A stretch of DNA of 51,039 nucleotides, from assembly GCA_902778325.1 (NCBI GenBank), contig CACYWZ010000010.1:1-51039 (forward strand). The letters run 5' to 3'. This document shows, in pieces, positions 7,290 through 16,640 of the stretch (position 1 is its first letter; each line of letters opens with the position of its first letter). The notes under the pieces were generated by a model. That model had not been told where the DNA came from. It did not search any database and saw only the letters and a program-made list of their open reading frames with translations. The DNA is from an uncultured Spirochaetaceae bacterium (GTDB lineage Bacteria > Spirochaetota > Spirochaetia > Treponematales > Treponemataceae). The position numbers were made by a program, and so were the translations under genes.

Positions 7290-10200
7290 ATGTCTAACAA
7301 ATGTTATCTTTATTCACTGAACGCGCTTCCCGGCGAAAGCGGAATGAAAGCAATAGGGCTTTCGGAGTGTGAATATGAAATCCCGTTGATTTACAAAATC
7401 CTCGTGAGCAGAAATCCCAAAACAACGAAATCGATTATCTTTGAAAGCGAAGAGAATATCGCGATTACGGCGGATTACGAGGGCGGTGTTCGTGCTCTTG
7501 AAGCGTTTGCGCAAAAGCTTGGCGACGAAGATTGCGAAGAGGAAAGCAGCAAGATTTTTAAAATCATCGACTTTTTGAAAGATGAGCAAAACGCACAAAA
7601 ATACATTCACATTGAGTGCGGTGAAATCTTCGAGATGGCTGATGATTTTGAGGAATACGCTGACGAGATGGATTTTCTCAAGGCGATGAACGAGAGATTT
7701 CTCGAAGAGATTTCGCATATCGATTCGCTAATCGACCACGCTGTTGCTGCGATTAAGCTGGGAGACACGGGCGGCTTGGAAACGCTTGGCGAGATTCCGT
7801 GGACGAACGAGCTTTTCTGTATGCCCGCCCCGCAAGAGCCTCCTGCGAACAGAGTTCACTACGGAACAGAGGAAGGTCAGATTTATCTTTATTCGCTGAG
7901 CGCGCTCCCAAGCGAAGAGAACGTGAATGTCATCACGCTTTCGAGCTTTTATTCGGCTGTTCCGCTCATTTTCAAAATCCTCGTGAGCCAAAATCCAAGA
8001 TTAACGGAAACGATTATCAATGAGCGATTTGAAAAAGAGGGCAAGATTGCAATCACGGCGGATTACGAAAAAGGTCTGGAAGAGCTGAAACGCTTTTTTG
8101 ACAAAGCCTCTTTGCGATTAAAAGAGTACTCAAAAAACTACGAAGGCGAACTTGTGGTGTTCATGACAAAAGTGAACAAGCTGCTTTCGTTCTTGGAAGA
8201 CAGCCACAACAAGCAGAAATACATTCATCTTGAGTGCGCTGACAGCCTTTACAAAGGTCACGGCGAGGAGAGCCTTGAAGAAAGGACGAGAGCATTCTTG
8301 AGCGACTTTGAGTATCTGCCGTTTTTTATTGACCAAGAGATAAAGAGGCTTCAGAACGAACCTTACATCAATATGGACGCTCTTGATTTATCTTACCACT
8401 GGAGCAATGAGCGGCACGAAAATCTTCTGAAAGACACTTATCGCTATACGGACTGCAACGACGAGGAATACGAGGAAGATGATGATGAGGATTTTTACAG
8501 CGACGAGGACTTTGAGGAAACCGACACGTGCATAACGGGCACAATCGAAGACGCTTATGCGCACTTTACGACAGTCAGAATCGAGCCTCCGTCGGGAAGT
8601 GTGGAAATGCTCAAAACGCCGATAAATGTGGAGCAAAGCAACTGCGCGATGGATTTTGAGTATCAGAAACTAAGTCGTCTTTCGCTCGCTGGAGAGGACA
8701 ATGTGCTTGATTCGGTGAACTTTTACAATGCGATTATTTATTGCAATGCGCTCAGTATCACGTGCAATCTTGAACCGTGCTATTCTGTTGACGGTGAAAC
8801 AAATCCAAAGAAATGGCAGCTTTTTTCTCAAAATCCTGCTCAAAAAAATCCCGAAATCGTTTTTGACAAAGGCGCTAACGGCTGGCGGCTTCCCACAAAA
8901 GAGGAATGGCTTTTCTGCGCAGGCAAGCTCCCGAAAAGTCAGGACTGGCTCGATGATTTGATTGTTTACAGGAAAAACGCTAAATACCTTTACCTTCAAG
9001 TTGCGGATAAAAATGAAAACAAGTTCGGGCTTTATGATATGTACGGGCTTGTTTGGGAATGGGTCTGGAGCAATGAGGACGAAAACGGAAAGCGGCTTTT
9101 GCTCGGCGGTTCGTGGAGAAGCATCAAAGAGGAGCTTTCGAGCGAAAAGTGGGCTGAGCCGATGCTTGGCGATTACGACTTTGGCTTCCGCATTTGCCGA
9201 AACGCTGGCACGGAGCTTCCTGAAGATGTATACGCAAACGTAAAAGACTGGGACAATTTCACCGAAACGGGAAAGCGACTGAGCAAAGAAGAGCTGTATT
9301 GGGAAAACAATGACAAACTTTTCGGCACGCCGAGCAACGAGGAGAACAAAGCGTATCTCAATCTCCTTCCAAAAAGCATTATCAAAGAGCCGCACATTAT
9401 GGAAGTCGGAAAGCGAAAAGCGCCTTGCGGTGTGTTTTACATCGTTGAGGACGAGCCTTTCGCTGTCGAGATGCTTCCAAAAGAGGTGAGAAACCTTGCG
9501 TTCTGCCGAATCCTCTTCTTTGACAAAAACAAAAACATTATCGATGATGTCGAGTTTGACAGAGCAAGATTCTCGCTTACGTGGCTTTGTAACTTCAACC
9601 GCACAGTCCGCTTCTTTGAGGTCATCGATAAGAACACATATATCATTTTCAAGAAAGGTCTTTCGCTTGAAGAAATCCACAGCCTGCTCACATCGGCTTA
9701 CAATTACCGAAAAATCGATGACGCGGGCTTTGACGCAATGAGCAAAAAAACAATCAGCGATATTGCGCGGGAGAAAATCAAAAGCATCTTCCACAAAGAC
9801 AACGACGATACAGAGCAAAAGCCAATCACACAATCGAGAGTGCTCGATGTTCCAAAAAAAGAGTTTTCCCAAAGCGAAGAAGACGAAGCAAGCAAAATCG
9901 ACGCAAATGACATTATCCAGAAGATGGAGCTTACCGAACTCGGAAAGGAAAAAGCAAGGTGCGGTGTGTTTCACATCGAAGAGGACAAGCCTTTTGCTGT
10001 CGAAATGTGTCCAAAAGAGGCTCGAAAGCTTGCCTTCTGCCGAATCGTGTTCTTGGACAAAGACAAAAACATAATCGGCGATGTCGATTTCAACCGAGCG
10101 CGCTTCTCGCTGATGAAATGGGAAAAAGGAAGAGTCCGCTATAATGAGAACATCAAGATTGGCACTTGCATAATCTTTAAGAAAGGGCTTTCGCTTGAAG

Positions 10201-11228
10201 AAATGAAGTTCATCATCGCAACCGCAGACCCATTCCGCAATATCGACGACGCGGGCTACGACGAGCTTTCACAAAAGACGATAAAAGACCTCGTTACAGA
10301 AAAAGTCAAAAGCGTCCTTCAAAACATTCAGCAACTCAAAACAGAGAAAGTCCCATACAGCAAAAAGACATCGAAGATGGTTCTTGACGAAGTGAAGAAG
10401 CGAAGCAAAACGAGTGTGCTTAATCTTACGGCTGAAAAATGCGAAAGTGCAGAACAGGAGTCTATTGTGTTCACGACGTTCAGCAAGTTCGGCGGGTATC
10501 CGTACTGGAAAAAAGGCAAGGAGTTCCCGACTGACGAAAACGGCAGAAAGATGATTCTGCTTGCGCAGCTCAACTTTGAGCGAATGAGTCTTGATAATTT
10601 TCCAGATTTGCCAAAAACGGGCATTTTGCAGTTTTTCATCTCCCCTTATGATGATGAGTCTGGCTTTGATTACGAAGACCCGCTTTCGCAGAAAAACTGG
10701 CGTGTCGTGTATCACGAAGAAGACTCAGGAACTTTTATGGACGCGAAGATGCTGCGGGAAATGGGCGTGAAGACCGCGGAGGATTTCCGCGACACAGACG
10801 GCGTGTATCTGCCGTTCTACGACACTTTCTCGCTGAAAAGCCATCAGGAAGAGGACATGGATTATATCAATCCGTGCTGCGAGGAGCGTTTCGAGCGCCT
10901 TGTGCGTGAGGTCATCAAGGATTTGGGACTCAAAGAGCCTGATGAGAGCACGCCTTTGGACGAAATCTTTGATAAAAAGGTCTATGAAGAGTATTGGAAC
11001 GAATTCGGTGGCGGCGGACACAAAGTCGGAGGATACCCGATGTTCTGCCAAGGCGACGCCCGCGACAGAAGCGAAGAGCTGAACGACCACGACGTTCTTC
11101 TGCTCCAGATTGACTCGGACGAGGGCATTTTCTGGGGAGACGCAGGAGTTGCGAACTTCTTTATCAAGCGCGAGGACTTGAGGAACTTGGATTTTTCAAA
11201 AGTGTTCTTCACGTGGGACTGCTGCTGA
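7290..11228 (+). CDS. 1312-residue mosaic protein: duplicated N-terminal domain, FGE-like fold, duplicated middle domain, C-terminal DUF1963
   Basis: AAAGGAG precedes ATG 7290. Domains in order: (1) residues about 1-150 and 197-375 are two copies of one unknown domain (YLYSLNALPGES versus YLYSLSALPSEE; PLIYKILVSRNP versus PLIFKILVSQNP; IAITADYE in both). (2) An acidic linker near 390-410. (3) Residues about 445-640 are formylglycine-generating-enzyme/C-type-lectin-like (GWRLPTKEEWLFCAG, GLYDMYGLVWEWVW, LLGGSWR, FGFRICRNAG); the catalytic Cys expected before GGSW is absent. (4) Residues about 700-840 and 880-1012 are two copies of another unknown domain (CGVFYIVEDEPFAVEM versus CGVFHIEEDKPFAVEM). 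(5) From about 1017 a complete DUF1963 domain begins KVPYSKKTS and ends at WDCC. There is no signal peptide, so it is probably cytoplasmic. Confidence 0.85.
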   Translation: MSNKCYLYSLNALPGESGMKAIGLSECEYEIPLIYKILVSRNPKTTKSIIFESEENIAITADYEGGVRALEAFAQKLGDEDCEEESSKIFKIIDFLKDEQNAQKYIHIECGEIFEMADDFEEYADEMDFLKAMNERFLEEISHIDSLIDHAVAAIKLGDTGGLETLGEIPWTNELFCMPAPQEPPANRVHYGTEEGQIYLYSLSALPSEENVNVITLSSFYSAVPLIFKILVSQNPRLTETIINERFEKEGKIAITADYEKGLEELKRFFDKASLRLKEYSKNYEGELVVFMTKVNKLLSFLEDSHNKQKYIHLECADSLYKGHGEESLEERTRAFLSDFEYLPFFIDQEIKRLQNEPYINMDALDLSYHWSNERHENLLKDTYRYTDCNDEEYEEDDDEDFYSDEDFEETDTCITGTIEDAYAHFTTVRIEPPSGSVEMLKTPINVEQSNCAMDFEYQKLSRLSLAGEDNVLDSVNFYNAIIYCNALSITCNLEPCYSVDGETNPKKWQLFSQNPAQKNPEIVFDKGANGWRLPTKEEWLFCAGKLPKSQDWLDDLIVYRKNAKYLYLQVADKNENKFGLYDMYGLVWEWVWSNEDENGKRLLLGGSWRSIKEELSSEKWAEPMLGDYDFGFRICRNAGTELPEDVYANVKDWDNFTETGKRLSKEELYWENNDKLFGTPSNEENKAYLNLLPKSIIKEPHIMEVGKRKAPCGVFYIVEDEPFAVEMLPKEVRNLAFCRILFFDKNKNIIDDVEFDRARFSLTWLCNFNRTVRFFEVIDKNTYIIFKKGLSLEEIHSLLTSAYNYRKIDDAGFDAMSKKTISDIAREKIKSIFHKDNDDTEQKPITQSRVLDVPKKEFSQSEEDEASKIDANDIIQKMELTELGKEKARCGVFHIEEDKPFAVEMCPKEARKLAFCRIVFLDKDKNIIGDVDFNRARFSLMKWEKGRVRYNENIKIGTCIIFKKGLSLEEMKFIIATADPFRNIDDAGYDELSQKTIKDLVTEKVKSVLQNIQQLKTEKVPYSKKTSKMVLDEVKKRSKTSVLNLTAEKCESAEQESIVFTTFSKFGGYPYWKKGKEFPTDENGRKMILLAQLNFERMSLDNFPDLPKTGILQFFISPYDDESGFDYEDPLSQKNWRVVYHEEDSGTFMDAKMLREMGVKTAEDFRDTDGVYLPFYDTFSLKSHQEEDMDYINPCCEERFERLVREVIKDLGLKEPDESTPLDEIFDKKVYEEYWNEFGGGGHKVGGYPMFCQGDARDRSEELNDHDVLLLQIDSDEGIFWGDAGVANFFIKREDLRNLDFSKVFFTWDCC

Positions 11229-11245
11229 AAGCGCGTTCCCGCAAC

Positions 11246-11315
11246 CGACGATGTCAAGGAACTCTTCCTTGATGTTAAGGAATCATTCCTTGAGATTCCG
11301 AAACGAGTTCGGAAT
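11246..11315. repeat. Two-copy 21-bp repeat followed by a dispersed hairpin
   Basis: TCAAGGAACTCTTCCTTGATG is followed 21 bp later by a second TTCCTTGA copy (CCTT at 11267 and 11288). Then arms ATTCCGAA (11295-11302) and TTCGGAAT (11308-11315) form a perfect stem. This is the same pairing of array seed plus hairpin seen at 197-293. Confidence 0.7.
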
Positions 11316-11356
11316 GACACAAGAAAGAATATAAATCTATCAGGAGAAAGAGATTT

Positions 11357-13708
11357 ATGGAAAGCGTATGTTTTACGGGCGAGTATTATGAGATGACTCG
11401 TGCGGAGCTGACCGAGAAAGCGTCGAAGAAGTTCGAGGTCAGGAAGAGCGTGACGAAGGATTTGGATATCCTCGTGTGCGACGACCAGAACTCAGGAAGC
11501 TCGAAGCTTGAGAAAGCCAAGAAGAACGGGACTCGCGTCATCACTTACAATGAGTTCATTGATATGGTTGACGACATCAAAGATGATGGAGTTTTCTATA
11601 TCAGAAACGGAGTTCTAAAAAAGTGCATGGACAATAAGATAGAAAATGTCGTCATTCCTTCTGGCGTGACGGAAATCGATTCTTCTGCGTTCTATGACTG
11701 CTTTGATCTGAAATCCATTGAGATTCCCGAAGGAGTAAAGGAAATCGGCTGGGTGTTTAATAACTGTAGCGAACTTGAATCTGTGATAATCCACGAAGGC
11801 ACACAGATAATCAAATATAACGCATTTGAAAAAAATCCTTTGCTAAAGTTTGTGCAGCTTCCTTCGAGCCTGATTGAAATTCAGTCCGAAGCGTTTTTAA
11901 GATGTCCCTCTCTTTCGAAAATTGTGTTTGAGGGAACGATTGAGCAATGGAAGAATGTGAAAGGGCTGGAAAATCTCTTGCAATATGTTCCCGCAAAGAG
12001 CGTGAAGTGTTCTAACGGCGAATGGAAAAAGCCCGCCGTGTTGGTGAAAGACAGCGTTGCGTATTCGTTTGTCGAAAAGAGCGCGACGAGCGTTGTGATA
12101 GAGGACGGCGTGACGGAAATCGCTGAAGGAGTGTTCGCTGATTGCACAGCGCTTACTTCTATTGAAATCCCTGCGACTGTCACAAAAATCGGAAAATATG
12201 CCTTTGATGGCTGTGTTAATGTGCAAAAAATCGTGTCAAAATCCCCGCTGTTCCCGTTCAGCGAGAAAACAGGCAAACTTTACGACGCGACAGGAAAATC
12301 AAAAAAAGCGATTCTTTCGCTGATGGCGGGAAAGGAAGAGGCGAAGAAAGAGAAAATCGCACAGGTTCAGAACGTTTCTGCGAGCGCGGTTCTCGAGTCG
12401 ATTATGAGCGAGCACAAGACGAACGCCCAAGTTGTCCGTGACGACAAGAACGCCTATCTTCAAATCCAGACCACCGACGGTGGCATTGAACTTTTGCTTG
12501 CAGACTCAAAGGTGTCCAAGTGGATGCCGAATCTTCCCGCCTTACTCGACCTTGCCGCAACAGGCGCGGATTCGATTGCGCTCAAAAAGTTCGCAGACGA
12601 AAACGCTCTTGAGGATTCTGCAAAAAAGTATGTGACGCTTTCAAAAGATGGCAGCGCAAAATGGAAGAAAAAGACGAAGCCTGTCTATCTTTTCATTCCT
12701 GAGGGCGTGACGCAAATCGAAAGAAACGCGTTTTACCGCTGTGAGTCGCTTGAACGTGTGGTGCTTGGCGATGGCATGGAGGAAATCGATAGGTATGCTT
12801 TCGAATACTGCGAGTCGCTAAAGTCGGTGGTGATTCCTCCGAGCCTGAAGAAAATTGACGGCTTTGCGTTCGCTGGCTGCCATTCGCTTGAAGGTTTGAC
12901 GATTCCGAACGGCATGGAAATAATCGAATCTTCTGCGTTTGCAAGTTGCCGTTCGCTTGAAAGCCTGACAATTCCGAGCAGCGTTCAAAATATCGAATAT
13001 GGTGCATTCTCTGGCTGTACTGGGTTAAAGACGCTCGTAATAGAAAAAGGCGTGGGAAAAATCGAGAGTGTTGCTTTCCACGACTGCACGTCCCTTTCAG
13101 AAATCAAATACACGGGAACTGTCGCTGAGTGGGAGAAAATCGAAAAGGGCAGAAGATGGAACTGCGAAGCGCCTGCCCAATTCGTGAAATGCTCAGACGG
13201 GGAAGTGTCCATTGTGCCAAAGATTGAGGAAATAAAAACAGACACATACACTCTTAAAATATACGACAACGGCATAGAAAAATGCACCTGCACTGGCGAT
13301 ACAGAGAAGCTTGTGATTGGCGAGGGCATAACGGTTATCGAGCACAGTGCGTTCTGGAAGTGTACGGGAATCAAGTCTGTCGAGTTTCCTTCAAGCCTGA
13401 CGAAAATTGAACTCGATGCGTTCAGTAATTGTACAGCCCTAGAGTCGATTGTGATTCCTGACGGCATGAAGATTATCGACCCATCGGCGTTTGATGGTTG
13501 CACAGCCCTCAAGTCTGTCGTGCTTCCTGCAAGCCTGACCCGAATCGGTGACAAAGTGTTCAGATACTGCTCGTCGCTTAATGAAATCATATACAAGGGA
13601 ACGATGGAGCAATGGAAAGCCGTGAACAACGAGTTTTACGGAAACGAAGATATGATAGCAAAAGTGGTTCACTGCGCGGACGGCGACGCTGAGATAGAGG
13701 TGTATTAA
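11357..13708 (+). CDS. BRCT head fused to BspA-like (LRR_5) repeats
   Basis: This encodes 783 residues; ATG 11357 follows AGGAG. Residues 1-75 are a BRCT domain of the NAD-dependent DNA ligase type (VCFTGEYYEMTRAELTEKAS, then KSVTKDLDILVC and GSSKLEKAKKNGTRVITY). The remainder is BspA-like leucine-rich repeats of about 23 residues (VTEIDSSAFYDCFDLKSIEI is one), in three blocks interrupted by a non-repeat segment near residues 325-445. Each block ends in the family's 'GTxxQWKxV...VKCSNGE' motif. BspA-like proteins are usually surface adhesins, but here there is no signal peptide, so a cytoplasmic scaffold is more likely. The head is a diverged copy of those at 13767, 16641 and 18647. Confidence 0.9.
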   Translation: MESVCFTGEYYEMTRAELTEKASKKFEVRKSVTKDLDILVCDDQNSGSSKLEKAKKNGTRVITYNEFIDMVDDIKDDGVFYIRNGVLKKCMDNKIENVVIPSGVTEIDSSAFYDCFDLKSIEIPEGVKEIGWVFNNCSELESVIIHEGTQIIKYNAFEKNPLLKFVQLPSSLIEIQSEAFLRCPSLSKIVFEGTIEQWKNVKGLENLLQYVPAKSVKCSNGEWKKPAVLVKDSVAYSFVEKSATSVVIEDGVTEIAEGVFADCTALTSIEIPATVTKIGKYAFDGCVNVQKIVSKSPLFPFSEKTGKLYDATGKSKKAILSLMAGKEEAKKEKIAQVQNVSASAVLESIMSEHKTNAQVVRDDKNAYLQIQTTDGGIELLLADSKVSKWMPNLPALLDLAATGADSIALKKFADENALEDSAKKYVTLSKDGSAKWKKKTKPVYLFIPEGVTQIERNAFYRCESLERVVLGDGMEEIDRYAFEYCESLKSVVIPPSLKKIDGFAFAGCHSLEGLTIPNGMEIIESSAFASCRSLESLTIPSSVQNIEYGAFSGCTGLKTLVIEKGVGKIESVAFHDCTSLSEIKYTGTVAEWEKIEKGRRWNCEAPAQFVKCSDGEVSIVPKIEEIKTDTYTLKIYDNGIEKCTCTGDTEKLVIGEGITVIEHSAFWKCTGIKSVEFPSSLTKIELDAFSNCTALESIVIPDGMKIIDPSAFDGCTALKSVVLPASLTRIGDKVFRYCSSLNEIIYKGTMEQWKAVNNEFYGNEDMIAKVVHCADGDAEIEVY

Positions 13709-13717
13709 GGAAAATCG

Positions 13718-13740
13718 GCTGCTGAGCGTAGCCGAAGCAC
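13718..13740. repeat. Dispersed element fragment (GCTGAGCGTAGCCGAAGC)
   Basis: The piece GCTGAGCGTAGCCGAAGCAC sits in the 58-bp gap before the next BRCT gene. The same motif occurs near 338, 3090, 17780 and 46420. Confidence 0.5.
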
Positions 13741-13766
13741 AAATATATAACAGGAGAAACAGATTT

Positions 13767-14879
13767 ATGGAAAGCGTATGTTTCACGGGCGCGTGCCCAG
13801 ACATGACAAGAGCGGAACTGACCGAGATGGCAGAGGAAAAGTTCGAGGTGAAGACGAGCGTGACGAAGGATTTGGATATCCTTGTGTGTGCTGACCCAAA
13901 CGCAGGAAGCTCGAAGCTTGAGAAAGCCAAGAAGAACGGGACTCGCATCATCAGCTACGAGGATTTTCTTGAGATGCTCGACAGCGATGATGATGACGAC
14001 GACGATGAGGAGGGCTTGTATTCGCACGCAGAGGCGAAGAAGATTCTGAAGCATTTGCGAAAGGCTTACGCAGAGGAGTGCGTCCGCATAAACACAAGCG
14101 TGAAAAATGAGCCTCTTTTGATGACGGCGAGCAAGTTCGGAGGCTTGCCGTATTGGGAGAAAGGCGTGGAGTTCCCGAAGACCTCGGAGGAAGTCGACAG
14201 CGAGCAAGAACCGCTCTTTCTTTTGGCGCAAATCAATTTCGCAGAAGTGCCTCATCTTCCAGATTATCCAGAAAAAGGGCTTTTGCAGATTTTCATATAC
14301 GGTGATGATTTGTACGGAAGCGATTGCTATGACAAACAGGGTGACAACTCATCTCAGAAACTTTGGCGTATTGTGTGGCACGAGGATTTTTCAGAAGAGC
14401 GTGCAATGACGGAAAGCGAACTTCACGAAATGGGCGTAAGAAGCGTGGCTGAGGCTAACGGGGACGACGACAATTATTTCCCGCTGGACAAAGAATATGC
14501 GATTTCGTTTGAAAAGGCACTTTCGTTTGTGACTCCGTGTCTTGACGACTTCGATGAGAAAATCCGACAAGCTGCGAAAGATTTGGCGCTTCCTGTTTAC
14601 GAAGACGAGGATTCATGTGATATGTTCAGTGAGAACGATTTCAATAACTTCTGCGATGATAACGCACCGTTCCACCAAATCGGAGGACTGCCGTTTTACA
14701 CGCAAAGCGATATCAGGCGTGAGGGCGACATTCTGCTCTTCCAGATGGACAGCGAGTACACCGATAATGGCTGGGAAATCCTTTGGGGAGACAGCGGAGT
14801 CGCGAACTTCTTTATCAAGCGAGAGGATTTGAAGAAGAAAGACTTCTCGCATGTGATTTACAACTGGGACTGCTACTGA
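13767..14879 (+). CDS. BRCT-DUF1963 fusion protein (copy 1)
   Basis: This encodes 370 residues; ATG 13767 follows AGGAG. Residues 1-72 are the BRCT head (VCFTGACPDMTRAELTEMAE, SVTKDLDILVC, GSSKLEKAKKNGTRIISY). A short Asp-rich linker (DSDDDDDDEEG) leads to DUF1963 from about residue 88 (TASKFGGLPYWEKGVEFPK, LLAQINFAEVPHLPDYPEKG, HQIGGLPFYTQ, WGDSGVANFFIKREDLKK, ending WDCY). Combined BRCT and DUF1963 domains suggest a cytoplasmic protein that recognises a ligand or partner through BRCT; no catalytic site is visible. The first 215 nucleotides are almost identical to those of copies 2 and 3 while the tails differ. Confidence 0.9.
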   Translation: MESVCFTGACPDMTRAELTEMAEEKFEVKTSVTKDLDILVCADPNAGSSKLEKAKKNGTRIISYEDFLEMLDSDDDDDDDEEGLYSHAEAKKILKHLRKAYAEECVRINTSVKNEPLLMTASKFGGLPYWEKGVEFPKTSEEVDSEQEPLFLLAQINFAEVPHLPDYPEKGLLQIFIYGDDLYGSDCYDKQGDNSSQKLWRIVWHEDFSEERAMTESELHEMGVRSVAEANGDDDNYFPLDKEYAISFEKALSFVTPCLDDFDEKIRQAAKDLALPVYEDEDSCDMFSENDFNNFCDDNAPFHQIGGLPFYTQSDIRREGDILLFQMDSEYTDNGWEILWGDSGVANFFIKREDLKKKDFSHVIYNWDCY

Positions 14880-14894
14880 TTGAAAGCAAAAGCC

Positions 14895-14963
14895 GTCATG
14901 CTGAACTCGTTTCAGCATCTGCGGTCATCATACATAGATTATGAAACGGGTTCGCAAATGACA
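14895..14963. repeat. Dispersed hairpin element (GTCATGCTGAA...TTCGCAAATGACA)
   Basis: It runs from GTCATGCTGAACTCGTTTCA through CATACATAGATTATGAAACG to AAATGACA. The first hairpin has arms ATGCTGAA and TTCAGCAT. Near-identical copies at 16549 and 18517 precede BRCT genes; this one precedes the headless LRR gene. Confidence 0.75.
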
Positions 14964-14987
14964 AGTTATTAAGATGGAAAAAGATTT

Positions 14988-16325
14988 ATGGCAAAGATAA
15001 TAAACGGGATTATTTATTCCAACGATATGAAAACGGTTATTGGAGCAGATTCTGATATAACAATCGCAGTCATTGAAGACGGTGCAAAAGAGATTACCGG
15101 ATACGCCTTTGAGGGCTGTGAACAACTAGAAGAGCTGGATCTTCCAAACTCAATCTCTGAAATTGCACAAGGTGCATTCTCCGATTGCCCAAATTTGCTG
15201 AAAGTAAAACTCTCTCCGCATGTTTGGGCAAAACAGGAATGGTTTGAAGACTTGCCTGAGTCGTTTGAAATCATTTGCGACCCAGACAGCCACACATTCA
15301 GCCGAATGCAGTTTGAGCCGTTTTTCCGTGCGCACATTGCATTCCTTGCACTCGAGGACTTAAAGAAAAACAAAATCCATAAAATGCAATCAACTAGCGT
15401 GGCTTCACTGCTTTCTGTGTTCTGCGATAGGTATGATGATTACGAGTTTCAAATACTCGGCGTCGTCGAAGAATATGCCTATGTGATAATCAGACTTGGC
15501 AAAAACTGTATGTATCTGGCTTTTCGTGTGGATACGGCGGCTTGGCATGAGATGATTGCAAGAATACTGTTGATTCTCGATGACAAACTGCTCGACGAAA
15601 ACGAAAAATATTCGTTCATATATGACACAATCGAAAAAAGCGACAGAAATCTTCTTTTTGTAAATATGAAGTACGAATATTCAAAAGAAATGGTCTGGAA
15701 GGGAGACAAATACGGCAGGTTCTGCATATTCTCTCCGTCCACGCTTTTCAAAGGCGATTATTCAGCGGTTTTTGACCTTGAAATTGCAGGCTGCCAAAGA
15801 ATCGACTCATTTGCATTCCAAAAACATGAGCATTTTCAGTCCGTTGCGATTTACGAAGGCACAAAGGTCATAGAGTCCGCCGCGTTCGAAAATTGCACAG
15901 GTATTAAGACTTTGGAATTGCCTGAAAGCCTTGAGCTCATCGAATCATGCGCTTTCAGAGGTTGCCGTTCAATAAAATCTCTCGTTATTCCAAGCGGCAT
16001 GCGGAAAATCGAAGCCCAAGCATTTGCCAACTGTGAAGCGCTCGAATCTCTTTCGTTCAAAAATGGCGTGGAAGATATCCGACACAAAGCGTTTGAGAAC
16101 TGCCCAAACTTGCAGAAAATCACGCTTCCTCGCAGCCTGAAATATCTTGATACCGAATTGTTTTCTGATTGCGCCTCGCTCAACGAAATCGAATACAATG
16201 GCACTCTTGCAGACTGGGAAAACATCAAGAAAGTTGAAGGCTGGGACTGCGACAGAGATACTTTCTGGAACGAAGGCTGTCCTGCAAAAGTCGTGCACTG
16301 CGCGGACGGCGACGCTGAGATATAA
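14988..16325 (+). CDS. BspA-like (LRR_5) repeat protein without BRCT head
   Basis: This encodes 445 residues. It opens MAKIINGIIYSNDMKTVIGA and enters LRR_5 repeats directly (IAVIEDGAKEITGYAFEGCE). A non-repeat middle of about 140 residues (roughly 105-245) is followed by further repeats (KVIESAAFENCTGIKTLELP and others) and the terminal 'GTLADWENIKK...VVHCADGDAEI' motif, which also ends the 11357 protein. No signal peptide is visible. The upstream ATTTATGG context is shared with the BRCT genes, but the Shine-Dalgarno is weak (GATGGAAAAAG). It may be a paralogue that lost, or never gained, the BRCT cassette. Confidence 0.85.
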   Translation: MAKIINGIIYSNDMKTVIGADSDITIAVIEDGAKEITGYAFEGCEQLEELDLPNSISEIAQGAFSDCPNLLKVKLSPHVWAKQEWFEDLPESFEIICDPDSHTFSRMQFEPFFRAHIAFLALEDLKKNKIHKMQSTSVASLLSVFCDRYDDYEFQILGVVEEYAYVIIRLGKNCMYLAFRVDTAAWHEMIARILLILDDKLLDENEKYSFIYDTIEKSDRNLLFVNMKYEYSKEMVWKGDKYGRFCIFSPSTLFKGDYSAVFDLEIAGCQRIDSFAFQKHEHFQSVAIYEGTKVIESAAFENCTGIKTLELPESLELIESCAFRGCRSIKSLVIPSGMRKIEAQAFANCEALESLSFKNGVEDIRHKAFENCPNLQKITLPRSLKYLDTELFSDCASLNEIEYNGTLADWENIKKVEGWDCDRDTFWNEGCPAKVVHCADGDAEI

Positions 16326-16336
16326 GAGAAAGACTT

Positions 16337-16548
16337 GCCCAACTTCGGGGAACGTCCGCCCAACTTTGGGAGCGTTTGCCCGACTTTGGGGAAGCCTCGC
16401 CCAACTTTGGGGAGCGTCTGCCCAACTTTGGGGAAAGCTTGCCCGACTTTGGGGGAAGTCTGCCCAACTTTGGGGAAGCCTCGCCCAACTTTGGGGAGCG
16501 TCTGCCCGACTTTGGGGAACGTCTGCCCGACTTTGGGGAAGGAAAGCC
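16337..16548. repeat. Tandem array, 21-bp period, GCCCAACTTTGGGG type (10 copies)
   Basis: GCCC starts at 16337, 16358, 16378, 16399, 16420, 16441, 16462, 16483, 16504 and 16525: eight spacings of 21 and one of 20, where one G is missing. It begins only 11 bp after the LRR gene's stop and ends at a dispersed hairpin. It belongs to the same family as 396-595 and 20131-20310. Confidence 0.95.
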
Positions 16549-16616
16549 GTCATGCTGAACTCGTTTCAGCATCTGCGGTTATCATACATAGATTCCGAAT
16601 CAAGTTCGGAATGACA
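16549..16616. repeat. Dispersed hairpin element, two stems
   Basis: The first stem has arms ATGCTGAA and TTCAGCAT. After TACATAG comes a second stem with arms ATTCCGAA and TTCGGAAT, then GACA. The adjoining ATATATAACAGGAGAAACAG leader is shared with the BRCT gene at 13767. Confidence 0.75.
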
Positions 16617-16640
16617 AATATATAACAGGAGAAACAGATT

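Noticed and set aside
8600-9215. Target gene of a diversity-generating retroelement (FGE/C-type-lectin-like fold, as in TvpA of Treponema denticola)
   Set aside because: No reverse transcriptase, template repeat or variable-repeat pair is visible in the window, and the fold is in the middle of the protein and not at its end.
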